NCBI GenBank assembly: GCA_947184155.2
Contig: CAMXCT020003724.1
Location: 460,001 to 524,000, forward strand
Length of the DNA: 64,000 nt
Direction of reading: 5' to 3'
Source: Cladocopium goreaui
Taxonomy: Eukaryota; Sar; Dinophyceae; Suessiales; Symbiodiniaceae
In this document: positions 47,931 to 59,565 of the stretch, one piece after another
Layout of the letters: the number at the start of each line of letters is the position of its first letter
How positions within the stretch are numbered: the first letter of the stretch is position 1
Position numbers and translations under genes: made by a program
Notes under the pieces: generated by a model
What the model was told of the DNA's origin: nothing
Seen by the model: the letters and a program-made list of their open reading frames with translations, nothing else
Database searches by the model: none

Positions 47931-50900
47931 GTGTGTGGTGAACTTGGCGGAAATCGAGCCTGGCTGCACATTGACCATGTGGCGAGGGGAGGCGCCAGAA
48001 GTTGTGACATATCCGCCATCTCTATGACTATCTGGTGAAACTATATAATCATATCATATCATATGAATATGTATATATATATATATACACAATGTACTAT
48101 TGTTTGAATTCACAACTCATCCTGTCGGTGTAACCAAGAAATCACAGGTCGATGAGTTGGCCAAGACGATCGGCCTGAAATTCAGACAGGACACAGCCTG
48201 GTGCGTGATGAGTGGCCTGCAAAAAAGGAGGTTTTATCTGGTCTTATTCCATATATATATATATATAAATATGGGATATGGTTCATATATATATATATAT
48301 ATCTATCTATAGATATGGCTCATATCCCACAGATATGAGATATAAAATGGATATAAATCTATTCAAAAATGGTGCTATACCATGACTGCCTTTTTTGCGG
48401 AGTTGATTTGGAGTGGTGGCCCCATTTTTTTTCGGCCCATGGTGACGTTGAAGAAACTACGAGTCAGACTATGTCAGACCCAAACATAGAGTTTCACCAT
48501 CTGAAATTGGGAGATTTACAGTACTCCAGTGGCGATAAAATTCATGGGACAAATTTGATCCTTTTTTTTTCCTGGTGATAAACTCAATGGATTGTTTTTT
48601 TTTGGGATTTTTTTACTGGTTTAAGCCCCAATAATCCATGGGGAAATCTTTGATCGTTTTTTTTCTGGTGATTTAGAAACGGTTTTCTGTGTTATATCTG
48701 GTTTCTGTGTTTCTCAGATATATTAGTTATATCTCAGGTTATGTGGGTAAAAACCAGATTTAGACAGTTTTCTGGTTTCTCCAATTTCTGTGTTGATTCT
48801 TTGATAAACGGAGTTCCATTCAGAAACACCGGAGATATATTTCCCATGTACCGTTGGCTTTATCCAACGGAAACGAAACGGAGGGGGATCGAATCAGGAA
48901 ACAGAGGGATTTCACCAACGAAACACGTAGGATTTTCCAGTAACATTTTCCCCCCAAAAAAACATCAACCAATCCATTGAGTTTATCACCAGAAAAAAAA
49001 AGGATCAAATTTTTGTCCCATGAATTTTATCGCCACTGGAGTACTGTAAATCCCCCAATTTCAGATGGTGAAACCATGTGAAACCCTCCATTTTCACCAT
49101 AGATATATATGCCACAGACCCCTAACAAACCTCAAATGTTGGAGATTTCTACCATCCATTTCTGGTGAAATCGGGCATTGTTTATTTCTGGCTTTCAACA
49201 TGCGATTTCGAACAAGGATCATGAAAACCAAAAACTTAGTTGAGTACTTTTTGTTACTTAATCTTCATTAACGTCGCTACTACAAACCATATAACTTAGC
49301 GATTCCCAACACCACCGGTTCGGTGGCATAAAATTGGCAGGACTCCAATGATGGGCAGCCCTTCACCCTGACAGTTCTGGAGGAAGGAGAGCTGCTCGGT
49401 TCTGAACCAGGAAATCATGGGATGAGGTTGGTTGAAGATATTTCATGGGTACCAGAATTATGAGGAAACAACCATATACGAGATATGTATATATATATAT
49501 GTATGTATGTATAGGATGGATAGATATATCAGGTATATGAATGTGGGTCCAAAATGATTTTTCTATCCCGCGTCCCAGGCCCATTCAGCGCGTCCCGATC
49601 GCTCCTGGCTCCAACTTGCGGAAGAGTTTGTTGGCGAATGGTTTCCAGGTGATGCCGGGATGAGTTATGACAGATGATTGGTTCAATGGCCATTCCACAA
49701 TGGCTAAGTTGGTTTATAACTCCAATAACTATGGTTTATGGTACTTATAACTATAGTTAATGAGGTTTATAAACCAACTTATAACTGGGGGGCCCCACAT
49801 TCCAGGAACCGATTTATTGGAGGTACCTATATACCATATATTTTAGGCCTATTTTTTAGGCCTATTTTTAGGGAATATTCCCCCAAAATATGGCCTGAAA
49901 TATGGTACAGTACCTCCATTTTAGGATCCTGAAATTCCCATTGATTGGTTACTTAACTGATGATCAATGATGATGGTTAATAGTGGTTAATAGTGATGGT
50001 TAATAGTGGTTAATAGGCTATAAACCAACAACAATGGGAATATTATGGTGATCTGATGATCGATCTGGGTACATTACTGTATAACGACCTCACTGTTCTC
50101 CCTCACTGGAATCATGGTTTATAAGAGGAATCATCCCCAAATGGCCGAACTATTCAGGTTCGTGAAATATTGTAATTTACCCAGATCAATGATGAATGAA
50201 GTTAATTACTGGGATCAATTACTTATTTACTGAAGAATTTGCCACCTTGCTGCATCCGAGACCTCATGCTTTTGCTTGACCAACACTATGCGAAAGGATT
50301 TCCAGCATGGATGATGGATGCTCGAGTTTTGCCTGTGTCCAAGCAACAGGGGGCTACATCACCGAAATACACCAGACCAATCACAATTTTGCCCATAATT
50401 TATCGCCTTTGGAGTAGGGTATTAGCACGAAAAATTCTTGATGCCTGGAAGTACCAACTTTCTGATTCCATAACAGGCTTTGTGCCAGGTCGAAACTCCC
50501 TTGATTTTGTATACCGTATGCAACTCCATTTGGAGGCAACTCAGCATGGACATTGCCAACAACACTGGGGAGGCATCACCCTGGATTTAACCAAATGTTT
50601 TAATACCTTACCCCAAGAACCCCTTTGCCACATTCTCATAAGATTGGGGGTGCCAACAAGACTGGCGCAACAGTGGATCAAATCACTGCACAACATGCAG
50701 AGACACTGGCAAGTGCATGGCCAGTTACACCCGGTAGAACTCGCCACTACGGGAGTGCCAGAAGGGGATTCTCTTTCAGTGACAGCAATGTTGGCCATCA
50801 ACCAGCTGTGGACAGGCTTGCTGAATCATCCTAACTTGCGGCTCCATGCCTTCGCAGATAATTGGGCCTATGCAACTTTTGATGCAACCATGCACATGCC

Positions 50901-53900
50901 AACCATTGCCTTCCTCCAAAAAATTGCAGCCGCCATGGCGCTGACCATAGATTGGGGGAAAACTTGGGGATGGAGCACTGATAGCCAACATAAAGACGCC
51001 CTAAAACAAGCAGCTAATGCACTTTTGCCGCCAGACACCACCATCCAACAGGTAGGACATGCCAGAGAGTTGGGCTACATCATGCATTATCGACAGCAAC
51101 CATTCAGAGGAACTCAGAAAGAGAGACATGCGCAGGCCTTGAAGAGGCTCAAAAAATTACAGCACGCAGACTATACATTGGAAGAAAAATCCCATATCAT
51201 CTCAGCTGCAGCACTCACAAAGGCACTCTTTGGTACCCATATGTACCAATGTGGAGACAGATATTACACTCAACTAAGGTCTGCGATTGCACGAGCGTTT
51301 GTAGGTGATCACCACAATGTCCAGAGCCACATTGCTTGCACATGTTTGTCCAAAATGAATTGTGACCCAGAACATCACACTATTGCACAGGCCATTAGAG
51401 CCGCCAGACACTTTTTGCTTCATGCAGATCCTTCAGATTGTGAACTATTTCTCGCCCTTGCAGTGAAAACCGACATCAGGGCGAGCAAAGTGTTGGGGCC
51501 AGCAACTGCTTTCCACGCCTATATCTCCAAATTAGGATGGGGGATAAATAAGCAAGGGGATTTGTATGTTTCTGCCACTCAAACCCTTAACTTGCTTCAT
51601 AGTAACCTTGACACCATTCTGGATGCAGTTGACCATGCATGGATGGCAAATGTGTCACTTAGCATCTCCAACCGAAAGGGGATGTCCAACATTCCGACAC
51701 CAGATAGACAGCGATCGCGCAAAGCTATCGCCAAGCTGCCACAGACCCAGCAACAGATGGTTGCCATAGACATGACTGCTGGATTTATGCTCAATGACCA
51801 AAAAAGGCATTTCGATCCAGACCAACCGTTGCAGTGCGAGTTTTGTGACGCTACTGACACAGCTAAGCACAGAGTATTGGAGTGTCCCGCTACTCAGGTC
51901 ATCAGAGAGCCACACCAAAAAGCATGCGCATTTCTTGAAACATATGATGAAATTCATACCATGCTCCCTCTCGCCTACAAAGATCCTGAGATTGAATTTT
52001 GTCATATTCTTTTGCAGACCATGCCGCCGCCTCAAATTTTTCAGCCACCATTTGGTTTTGTGGACTTTATCTACACTGATGGTTCCTGTAAACACCCTAA
52101 AGAAATTGAGACTAGGATGGCAACCTATGCAGTTGTATACCCACATGTATCCTTGCACGCTCTTCCCACGAGCAAGCTTACAGACATACCATGGCTGCTT
52201 GACCATGCATTCACAACTGTTGCGGTCTCTCATGTGCAGGGTATACAGACAGTTGACAGAGTGGAATTGACAGCGGCGGTCCTCAGTCATGAACTGAAAA
52301 AATCAGCAGTAGTTGTCACGGATAGTCAATATGTCGTTGATTGTCATTTGTTGGTAATGAATAATCGTGATGTCCGCACTCTCCACAAGAGACCCAATTA
52401 TGACCTGCTAAAAAGATTGCATGCACTCTACTGGAGCGAAAACCAACGCTTGCGCGTACAAAAAATTAAAGCTCACCAAGAGCTCGAGCCAGCACATCCG
52501 GATTTCATGCACAGGCTAGGTAATGCAGTAGCTGACCATGCAGCACAACTGGCACAAACTCGCTTGGCGCGACCACTGACACATAAGATGGATGAATTGA
52601 GAAAACAGCAGCTTTACTTTGATGAACACCTTCTCTTGCAGCTTCAGATGCGAGCAGACTTGGCGTGTATGCGAGCACGACTGATTAAGGACGAAATCAA
52701 CTATGTGGACCCAGACCGACCTAAGCAGCTATTATACGATTGGAATCCAGCAGAAGTCCGACAGTTTACAATCTCAGATGATCTCCAATATGTAGCACAT
52801 GCAAGTAGGTGGGGAACAGGGTACACAGCGATGCTCATGGCATGGACTCAAACTCTACAGTGGCCACTTGAACCTGACACCAATAAACCACCAACTGGAG
52901 TTTCTTGGGTTGAACTTGCAGTAAATTTTTTGCTTACCACTGGGCGGAGCATTCCGCTCAACATCAGAGAAGAAGGACAATCGAGATACAAAAATGAGGA
53001 AGATAACCCTGGCTTTGACATGAGGGCTCACTGCTTCACACGGATGGTCAACAGCTTTCGAGATTCTTTAGCACATCTACAATATCTGGTCCAACATGAT
53101 ATCATGCCCACGATGACTCCTCACAAAGTAAAATCGATTTGCGTGCTGGGCAGTAAACACTTGAAACAGGGCATTGCATACAGACCCATCATGCTGAAAC
53201 AAAGGGAAACTCTGGACGTTTTGATGAAGTTTCTTCAGCCCACTGAAACAGGTGAGGCTCCGACATTCCGGAATCACCCGGACCTGCCATTTTGTACACC
53301 AGTTATTTTTTCTGAGTTGCCAGATCCCGCAGACAATACGTTAGCGGATCGCAGCAGAAGATACAATCAACGCCGACGAGAAATCCGAATGACCAGATCC
53401 TGAAAATGAATATCCTGGTTTTTATCCGTCGTCTAGTTTTTTGACTTCAACATACATAACTACTAAGGTTTGTGTGTCTCACCCGATCTGATCTGAGGAT
53501 TCTCTAAGGCCTATGGACTACGGACCGGTTCATGTCTGCTCGCGGGGCATGGGCCGGGGAAACGGAAGAGGAGTGGCCGAACTATTCAGGTTCGTGAAAT
53601 ATTGTAATTTACCCAGATCAATGATGAATGAAGTTAATTACTGGGATCAATTACTTATTTACTGAATAACTAGTTGGTGCTTTGGAACATGAATGGATTA
53701 TGACTTTCCATTCAGTTGGGAATTTGATTATCCCAACTGACGAAGTCATATTTTTCAGAGGGGTAGGTCAACCACCAACCAGTACTAACTAGTTATAACA
53801 ATTATTGGTATATAGTGAGTATAACTATGGTATTATCATTTTTCAATTTAATAACTATAATTATTGTATCCTAGCTATATAACAATGATGATGATTATGA

Positions 53901-56900
53901 TCCAGATCATAAACCGTCCCTTAAAATCAGCATATTTTTAGTTGGTGGTCTACCAAAAAAACCAGTTACTGAAAATAACTCATGATCAACGATCAATGAT
54001 TGAATGATATCGATGGATCCATGAAGGTAACGTGGGACCAGGTCCTGAGGTCCTGAAGTCCTCCTGTCTTTTCAGGATGCTGAGTTTCCCGTGGATCCCC
54101 CAAGGAATTATCCCTGGGAAAAACCGCAAAGAGTGATAGATGGTGCCAAAATTGGTGCCAATCCGCAACAACTTATTAGAATCCATACTATTCAGTGTCA
54201 AAAAGGTTATACTGTTATACTAGTATCCTAACAAATAACAATGATGGTACATACGAATATATATATATATATATACATAATTATATAACCTATAACAGGT
54301 TAGTTCGACAAACCATGATTCAGCTGTACATAGCATCACCTCTCAAAACTCACATAGAATCCCCAAGAAATATCATATCACCCCATATTTTCGCATCTTT
54401 TTCCATCGTTTTTGGCAGGTCTACCAGGATCTTCGTTCCGTCTTCAACTGCAATGCCAACCAGCTCTGTGGCACCTGCGTCTTGGACGTCATGGAGGCGC
54501 CGCCCCGTGAAAACCCATGGTTTTTCTGAAGGTTTTTCCAAGAAAACCCAATCCAATGAGTGATATGTTCAGTTGTTTTTTTTGGTGCTGATGGAGGATG
54601 GCTGGTCATTGAAAAATGGTGTTTGATGGTGTTTTGACATATATATTTTTTTGGCTGAGGCTTCTCCAGGGTACTTTTCTGATCTTTTCTCAAGAAAAAC
54701 CATATGAATCTACTATACATTGATATTCTCAACAAAGAATCTCAACAAACAGTTGGGTACGAGTACCCTCTGGTAAACTAACATAGCTATGGAAAGATCC
54801 ACCATTTTTAATGGGAAAATCTACTATTTCTATGGCCATTTTTAATAGCAAACTGTTAGACATAACCAGAGGGTAGCTGAAGTGTCTTTTTTCCCATCCA
54901 AAGCCTGCCATTGGATGCTTGGCATCGGCCAGGGTGGAGACAACTTGACAGCTGGGAGTCTCAAAAAAACCACCGACGACTGGCTGGGGAGATGATTCAG
55001 GTGGCCATCATGGGATATCTAATTGGTACCCTCTGGTTAACTAACAGTTTGCTATTGAAAATGGCCATTAATAGTGGATTTTCCCATTAAACATGGTGAT
55101 GTTCCATAGCTATGTTAGTTTACCAGAGGGTATATTCACCAAATATCCATTGGGATTAGATATGATATACCGATATGATTAGATATTCACCAAATTACCA
55201 ACAATTGGTAAGATCATATATAATATACCAACATTTTGGGATATGAGAAAGCCAGAGTTCAATATCCATTCTTTTCCACCAGGTCACCAACTAGGAATTG
55301 ATGATCGAGAAATTGCACGAGTTAGTGATTTTGGGCTCCCTCCCAACTTCGTGAGATCGTCTGGTCGAATCGATCTAAGGCACCTGGACATACCTTTAAA
55401 GAGCTTGGCTTTTTGCTGGGATGAGTTATGACTGATGATTGGTCACTTAGGTCACTTAACTACACTTAACTGTTATGATCAATGATGAATTTTGAGACAG
55501 ACCTGCAGCTACTTATTACAAAAGCTGAAGAAAACACTTCTACCGATTTCACAGGGCTTGCCGTGCCGTCGCTTCGACTCAGGTCCGCTCGGTGAATGAG
55601 GCAGCGGTGATGGCTGCGAACCCACCCAGCTTCAGGCCGGGCTGGACGGGCTGGACGTGGTTTTGTCTCAACATGGGCGAGTGGGCAGTCACTCTTGCTG
55701 ATAAAAACATATATATATATATACATACATACATACATACATGCATGCATGCATGCATGCATGCATGCATCCATCCATCCATCCATCCATACAATTGCAT
55801 ACAATTGTATACATAATATGACAAAATCTGATATAATATTGTATAAAATCATATAATATCATACAATCAAAGGCCAGATGTTGTTGGTGGAGGCGATGGC
55901 TGGTAATCACTGTGGGACTTCATGAGGGTAAAAAACGCCGCGGCAGGTTGTGTTGCAACATCGATGTTTATGGAGATGTGACTGTGAGGCGAGAGATCTG
56001 TGAGTCGCGATGATGTTCAGATACCCTCTGGTAAACATACAAAAAACTATGGAAAATCACCATTTTCAATTCAAAAATCCACTATTTCCATGGTCATTTT
56101 CAATAGCGATGTTAAATGAATCCATAATCCCTAGTACCACTTACTTGTGCTGAACGTAGGGAATGAGGGAATGATCCACTGGCTAACTTTCAATATTTTT
56201 TTCCCAGCAACCCCCATTCCCATCCATTCCCTACTAAGCAGCAGTAAGACCAGAGGGATGTGACTTATTTTTTTGCGGAAATCCATGACTGGGAAATCCA
56301 TGACTGGGATTATTTATCTGTTAGGGGCCATGAAACAAGCCATCGCAAACATGGCTGGGAAATCCCAATGGCGCGACATCTGGCTGGGAAATCATCGACA
56401 TCCGCGGGATTTCCCCAGTTTCGGGGTGCAGCAAGACTTGGGCCCGGCCTGGTAAACGTTAACCAAAAAACGATGGAAAGATCCACCATTTTCTAGCTGG
56501 GTAAATCCATTATTTCGACTGGGCCATTTTCAATAGCAAACTGCAAACGTTTACCAGAGGGTAAACTTCGTGGATCATCTGGGTGTCAAAGTGTCAAAGT
56601 TGCCGAATTCTCGAAACTGGTTGAAAGAAAAATCTACGGTTGAACCCCCAAAGCATTAGTGCGTAAAGATTAGGGTTTCCGGAAAAATGTCCTGCCCAAT
56701 CCATTGACTTTCCGGGATTCCACAAAAAGAGGCCACGGAGAAGCCGACACTTTGTGGCTGTTACTTCCCCATAGCCAACCAGCCAACCAATCCTTGGTGA
56801 AGTTTCCGTTGTGTCTGTTGAACCCCCAGGTTGGGGCTATGGTCCACATTTTTGATGGCATTTCTGTTGAGATGGTCCATTCAAGAGCACCTCAGTGTTG

Positions 56901-57137
56901 TCGAAACCGTAGAAACACCACTTTTCCTTGCTGAGATCATGATTTCGATGTATGTTTAGACTTATATGTGGAATTATGTGGATATGTATTAAATTTCAAA
57001 TCATACTTTACTATACATTATATGTATGTATAATAACATATAATATGTATGTAACATATGCAATGTGATGTGAAGCCCAAAGCTCGACCTGCAGGTTGCG
57101 ACCCCGCGGTGTGAAGTATGGCGGCGGCACCAGCTGA
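47931..57137 (+). CDS. Plant-type [2Fe-2S] ferredoxin-fold protein, PnsB3/NDF4-like, 5' end not found
   Basis: Exons: 47931-47991 (CVVNLAEIEPGCTLTMWRGE), 48148-48189 (VDELAKTIGLKFRQ), 49341-49393 (DSNDGQPFTLTVLEEGE), 49579-49648 (PIQRVPIAPGSNLRKSLLAN...), 54419-54496 (VYQDLRSVFNCNANQLCGTC...), 54933-54988 (GGDNLTAGSLKKTTDDWL), 55555-55635 (ACRAVASTQ...ANPPSFR), 55947-55988 (LCCNIDVYGDVTV), 57095-57137 (LRPRGVKYGGGTS, TGA). All phases agree; the first two joins are less certain. Cluster cysteines are C-x4-C-x2-C plus a later C in LCCNIDVYGD. The SNLRK...CGTC...VYGD pattern matches plastid ferredoxin-like proteins such as the NDH-complex subunit PnsB3; an electron-transfer role is inferred. Donors are GC, GA or GT. 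The intron after LLANGFQ carries a truncated LINE. Confidence 0.75.
48490..49075. repeat. Large foldback element with roughly 100-bp arms
   Basis: 48499-48595 (CCATCTGAAATTGGGAG..., TTACAGTACTCCAGTGGCGA..., ATGGATTG) is inverted at about 48963-49068 (CAATCCATTGAG..., TCGCCACTGGAGTACTGTAA..., CAGATGG). The centre of about 370 bp repeats TGGTTTCTGTG words. It lies in an intron of the 2Fe-2S gene. Confidence 0.85.
49797..49946. repeat. Family C foldback element
   Basis: GGAGGTACCTATATACCATAT on the left, GTACCTCCATTTTAGGATCC plus TGAAATTCCCATTGAT on the right. The leftmost GGATCC box is lost. Confidence 0.7.
50142..50234 (+). repeat. 93-bp target duplication, left copy
   Basis: Begins TGGCCGAACTATTCAGG and ends ATTACTTATTTACTGAA. 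It is identical in all 93 positions to 53574-53666. Confidence 0.95.
50235..53573 (+). mobile_element. 5'-truncated LINE insertion
   Basis: 3,339 bp lie between perfect 93-bp direct repeats. The piece starts in the middle of a reverse transcriptase frame, so the endonuclease and ORF1 were lost at integration. It ends with a 170-bp 3' untranslated tail finishing GGGGAAACGGAAGAGGAG, without poly(A). It sits in sense orientation in an intron of the 2Fe-2S gene. It is a different lineage from the DNMT-carrying LINE. Confidence 0.92.
50239..53403 (+). CDS. LINE ORF2 fragment: reverse transcriptase and RNase H
   Basis: 1,054 open codons to TGA. There is no genuine start, because the frame is open from the truncation point. 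RT fingers/palm are seen as RPITILPIIYRLWSRVL, GFVPGRNSLDFV, LDLTKCFNTLP, TGVPEGDSLS and the catalytic-site text FADNW near 50851, where the second Asp of the usual YADD box is Asn. A zinc knuckle CEFCDATDTAKHRVLECP lies near 51836. RNase H shows IYTDGSC near 52070, DRVELTAAV, VTDSQYVV and GNAVADHAAQ near 52525. No inactivating stop or frameshift is seen within the remaining frame. Confidence 0.9.
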   Translation: MPPCCIRDLMLLLDQHYAKGFPAWMMDARVLPVSKQQGATSPKYTRPITILPIIYRLWSRVLARKILDAWKYQLSDSITGFVPGRNSLDFVYRMQLHLEATQHGHCQQHWGGITLDLTKCFNTLPQEPLCHILIRLGVPTRLAQQWIKSLHNMQRHWQVHGQLHPVELATTGVPEGDSLSVTAMLAINQLWTGLLNHPNLRLHAFADNWAYATFDATMHMPTIAFLQKIAAAMALTIDWGKTWGWSTDSQHKDALKQAANALLPPDTTIQQVGHARELGYIMHYRQQPFRGTQKERHAQALKRLKKLQHADYTLEEKSHIISAAALTKALFGTHMYQCGDRYYTQLRSAIARAFVGDHHNVQSHIACTCLSKMNCDPEHHTIAQAIRAARHFLLHADPSDCELFLALAVKTDIRASKVLGPATAFHAYISKLGWGINKQGDLYVSATQTLNLLHSNLDTILDAVDHAWMANVSLSISNRKGMSNIPTPDRQRSRKAIAKLPQTQQQMVAIDMTAGFMLNDQKRHFDPDQPLQCEFCDATDTAKHRVLECPATQVIREPHQKACAFLETYDEIHTMLPLAYKDPEIEFCHILLQTMPPPQIFQPPFGFVDFIYTDGSCKHPKEIETRMATYAVVYPHVSLHALPTSKLTDIPWLLDHAFTTVAVSHVQGIQTVDRVELTAAVLSHELKKSAVVVTDSQYVVDCHLLVMNNRDVRTLHKRPNYDLLKRLHALYWSENQRLRVQKIKAHQELEPAHPDFMHRLGNAVADHAAQLAQTRLARPLTHKMDELRKQQLYFDEHLLLQLQMRADLACMRARLIKDEINYVDPDRPKQLLYDWNPAEVRQFTISDDLQYVAHASRWGTGYTAMLMAWTQTLQWPLEPDTNKPPTGVSWVELAVNFLLTTGRSIPLNIREEGQSRYKNEEDNPGFDMRAHCFTRMVNSFRDSLAHLQYLVQHDIMPTMTPHKVKSICVLGSKHLKQGIAYRPIMLKQRETLDVLMKFLQPTETGEAPTFRNHPDLPFCTPVIFSELPDPADNTLADRSRRYNQRRREIRMTRS
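53574..53666 (+). repeat. 93-bp target duplication, right copy
   Basis: Identical to 50142-50234. A family B element starts within five bases of its end. Confidence 0.95.
53671..53782. repeat. Family B foldback element
   Basis: TAGTTGGTGCTTTGGAACATG on the left and CAACCACCAACCAG on the right, with the internal CAGTTGGGA/TCCCAACTG pair. The left terminal bases are mutated. Confidence 0.75.
54766..54873. repeat. Family A foldback element
   Basis: CCCTCTGGTAAACTAACATAGC on the left and CAAACTGTTAGACATAACCAGAGGG on the right, both followed or preceded by TA. The arms are of two subtypes. It ends about 60 bp before the 2Fe-2S exon at 54933. Confidence 0.82.
55029..55130. repeat. Family A foldback element
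   Basis: CCCTCTGGTTAACTAACAGTTTGC on the left, CATAGCTATGTTAGTTTACCAGAGGG on the right, with TA at both outer ends. It starts about 40 bp after the exon ending at 54988. Confidence 0.85.
55708..55792. repeat. Stepped tetranucleotide microsatellite
   Basis: (TA)n passes into (CATA)n, then (CATG)n, then (CATC)n, each about four to seven units with sharp boundaries. It lies in the intron between the 2Fe-2S exons at 55555 and 55947. Confidence 0.95.
56024..56115. repeat. Family A foldback element, right end degraded
   Basis: CCCTCTGGTAAACATAC with TA outside on the left. The right arm stops at GCGATGTTAAAT without the CCAGAGGG end. Confidence 0.65.
56442..56561. repeat. Family A foldback element
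   Basis: The left end CCCGGCCTGGTAAACGTT matches the variant at 2814. The right end is AAACGTTTACCAGAGGG followed by TA. Confidence 0.72.
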
Positions 57138-57316
57138 TTGGACGGTGAGATTTTTAACCGCTAAAAAATGGTGATGTAATAGGGAGTTAATTAACATAGA
57201 CCCTGAAAATCACCAATTTTTCATGGTTTCACTAGTCTTCCAACCCCCATCTGCCAGGGTCTATGTTAATTTACCAGAGGGTAATAGGGAGTTTATAGGA
57301 TCTGAACTCTCCAGCC

Positions 57317-57374
57317 ATGTCGTGGTCGTTGCGCCGCGGTAGCGTTGTTCACGGCCCCAAAATCAACCTCCAAG
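57317..57374 (+). CDS. Possible first exon of an unknown gene
   Basis: ATG at 57317 opens a GC-rich run, MSWSLRRGSVVHGPKINLQ, that stops at a GT donor (CAAG|GTTGAC) with one base of the next codon. It begins 180 bp after the 2Fe-2S stop on the same strand, fitting the close unidirectional spacing of dinoflagellate genes. The product is not recognised and no following exon is securely joined. Confidence 0.35.
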
Positions 57375-59473
57375 GTTGACATGACGTTTGCATCACGAAA
57401 TGCGTAGCACCAAATCCAATGCTGGTGGAAACATGGTGAAAGGAGTTTTTTTTTGTGAGTTGAATCTCATTTTCCCTATCACCTGCATTGTAGATCTGGT
57501 TTTGGGACACATTTTTCAAGATATCCCTCTTGAGACATCAGTGATGCAACGGTAGGAGGCTTCGGTCACTGAACAAATGAGCCCTGGGCTTCCAAGACGA
57601 AGTGACAGTGGAGGATTTTCCAAGATGTTCATTTGGGGCTTTCTGAAAATGGGGGATCCCCGGGCCCCAATGTCTGGGATATCCAAACGCTTGGAGAAAG
57701 CGGGAAATAACTGATCCCCGACCAGACCATCATGACTTTCGGGTTAACCGTTACGACCAGATCTGGAAAAAGCGCCATGCCAACGCCTTTCTTTTTTGTT
57801 TGGAAGCGCTTGGAATTGTTTTAGACCTGGGAAAGTGTCAACCAGACACTCCCTGTGGAGGATTCTCCCCTCCAGACACTCCCAGCTGACCGTAAAATGC
57901 GGATTTTCCTGGCAGTGGGCCTAGGAAATGTGCACTCCAGGAACCGTAAGTGGTTTTACATCTAGCAACCCCGAAAAAGATGCCCATTATTGTGTTTCCG
58001 GGATGGTAATATGGTATAGATGCTGTTTACCGTCGTATATTTCCAGATTTCCCACTTTTCTATCTACTTTGGGGTTGCTATATTACGGTATTTACAAATG
58101 CCATGGGATTGTTTAGCACCGCTTGGCCAAGATCTTCAAGTGCCTGCAGCCTTTTGGACGGTGGAAAAACAGGACTCTGCTCCTACTGACTGTGGTGAGT
58201 TGCAAGGTGTTCCATGGGTTTCTGACCCCAACTGAACCCAACGCGGCCTATTTTGCAGATCAGAAATCAAACCTTTGGTCTCCCATGAGAACTCTACATC
58301 ATTTTCAAGACCCCCAAAAAACCTACACCCAAAAACTGGCGGGGCCCTACAAGTTTAAATGTGTTGTGTTGCGGATTTGTTTTTTTTGGGGGTGGTTCCA
58401 GCTCTTAACATGGGCAATTCATAGTCAATCACTCTGGTGGGGCGTCCCTCATTGCCATGGCGACTGGAACTGTCGGGAGCCACAGCGCGTGTTGGCCAAA
58501 TATGGGCCCAAATAGATACCCTCCGGTCATGAAACGTGGCAATCGAAAATCCCGAACTAAGTGGAGGTTTTAATGGTTCAATTGGAGAATCATCTATAGA
58601 ATCATCTACAATTGGCGGAATTTTCCGTTGCCACTTTTGACTACCAGAAGGCATTTCAATTGTGTGTGTTGGTTTGTAACCCCCATGATACAACAACTAG
58701 TTCGATATATCTACTATAAATCCTAGCTATAGTTCTAAACCAACTTGGGTCTGCGGGCCCCAGGAATCGTAAGTGGGTAAATAACATGTAGTAACCACAT
58801 GAAATATCTCAGTTCTATATGGGACATCCCCAGGTACATATGGATCAGTGGAGTTTTTTTTCCCACTCAGCAACTTGGACTGTCTCTGAGAGTCAGGAAT
58901 TGTCAAGCAACACCAGAGTACCAATGAACGGAAAAAAACATGAACATGTATTTTTTTCTCATCTCGAGGCAATTGATGAGCAGCAACTGTTCTAATGATC
59001 CCACTCACATAGGTTCTGTGTCAACTCGGAATTCTTTTGATGGTTTTGTCTTAGGAATCGTTTCCCGCACATAGGATACATAGGAGTAAGCTTAAAAATT
59101 GACCTTCAAATCCAGTTGAAACTCCAGTTGACCCAAGAAACGCCGTTAGGTGACCCCATCGCCGCCCCCAGATTTGCTGTTGCAGGCGGGTGATCCAATC
59201 TTATCCGTGAATCATAGCGACAAAGGGTGGGGGATATGGATTCTTTGACCTCTAGGAATCTACCGAGTTTTCCCCCCTTTTGTATCTTGGTTGTCTTGGG
59301 AGCATGAAGGGGGGAAGTTCATCCATGGGAGTCAACTGTGACATCGTAGCTGAGGCTTGGACTAAGTCCCTAACTTCCCCAAAAGATGTCGAGCTGGATT
59401 AGATCTCATCGCTGCAGTTGGGGCAGAACAAGAATCTTTCATGGTTACTATATCCCTATTATATCCCTAATAT

Positions 59474-59565
59474 GTTGGTTTGGAACATGTTTTATTTTTC
59501 CATATATTGGGAATAATAGTCCCAACTGAATAATCTTTTTCAGAGGGGTTGAAACCACCAACCAG
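59474..59565. repeat. Family B foldback element within a 13-bp duplication
   Basis: TTGGTTTGGAACATG on the left and GAAACCACCAACCAG on the right. TATCCCTAATATG is present on both sides (about 59461-59473 and 59566-59578), longer than the 4-bp duplication of other copies. Confidence 0.75.

Noticed and set aside
47935..47990. Possible Rieske protein exon, from the PGCTLTMWRG similarity to VTVKWRGKPVF
   Set aside because: No CTHLGC/CPCHGS cluster motifs occur nearby and the following exons lead into a plant-type 2Fe-2S protein.
47937..48010. Frame reading VCGELGGNRAWLHIDHVARGG
   Set aside because: The neighbouring frame (CVVNLAEIEPGCTLTMWRGE) has better third-position bias, and its GC donor joins in phase to the next exon.
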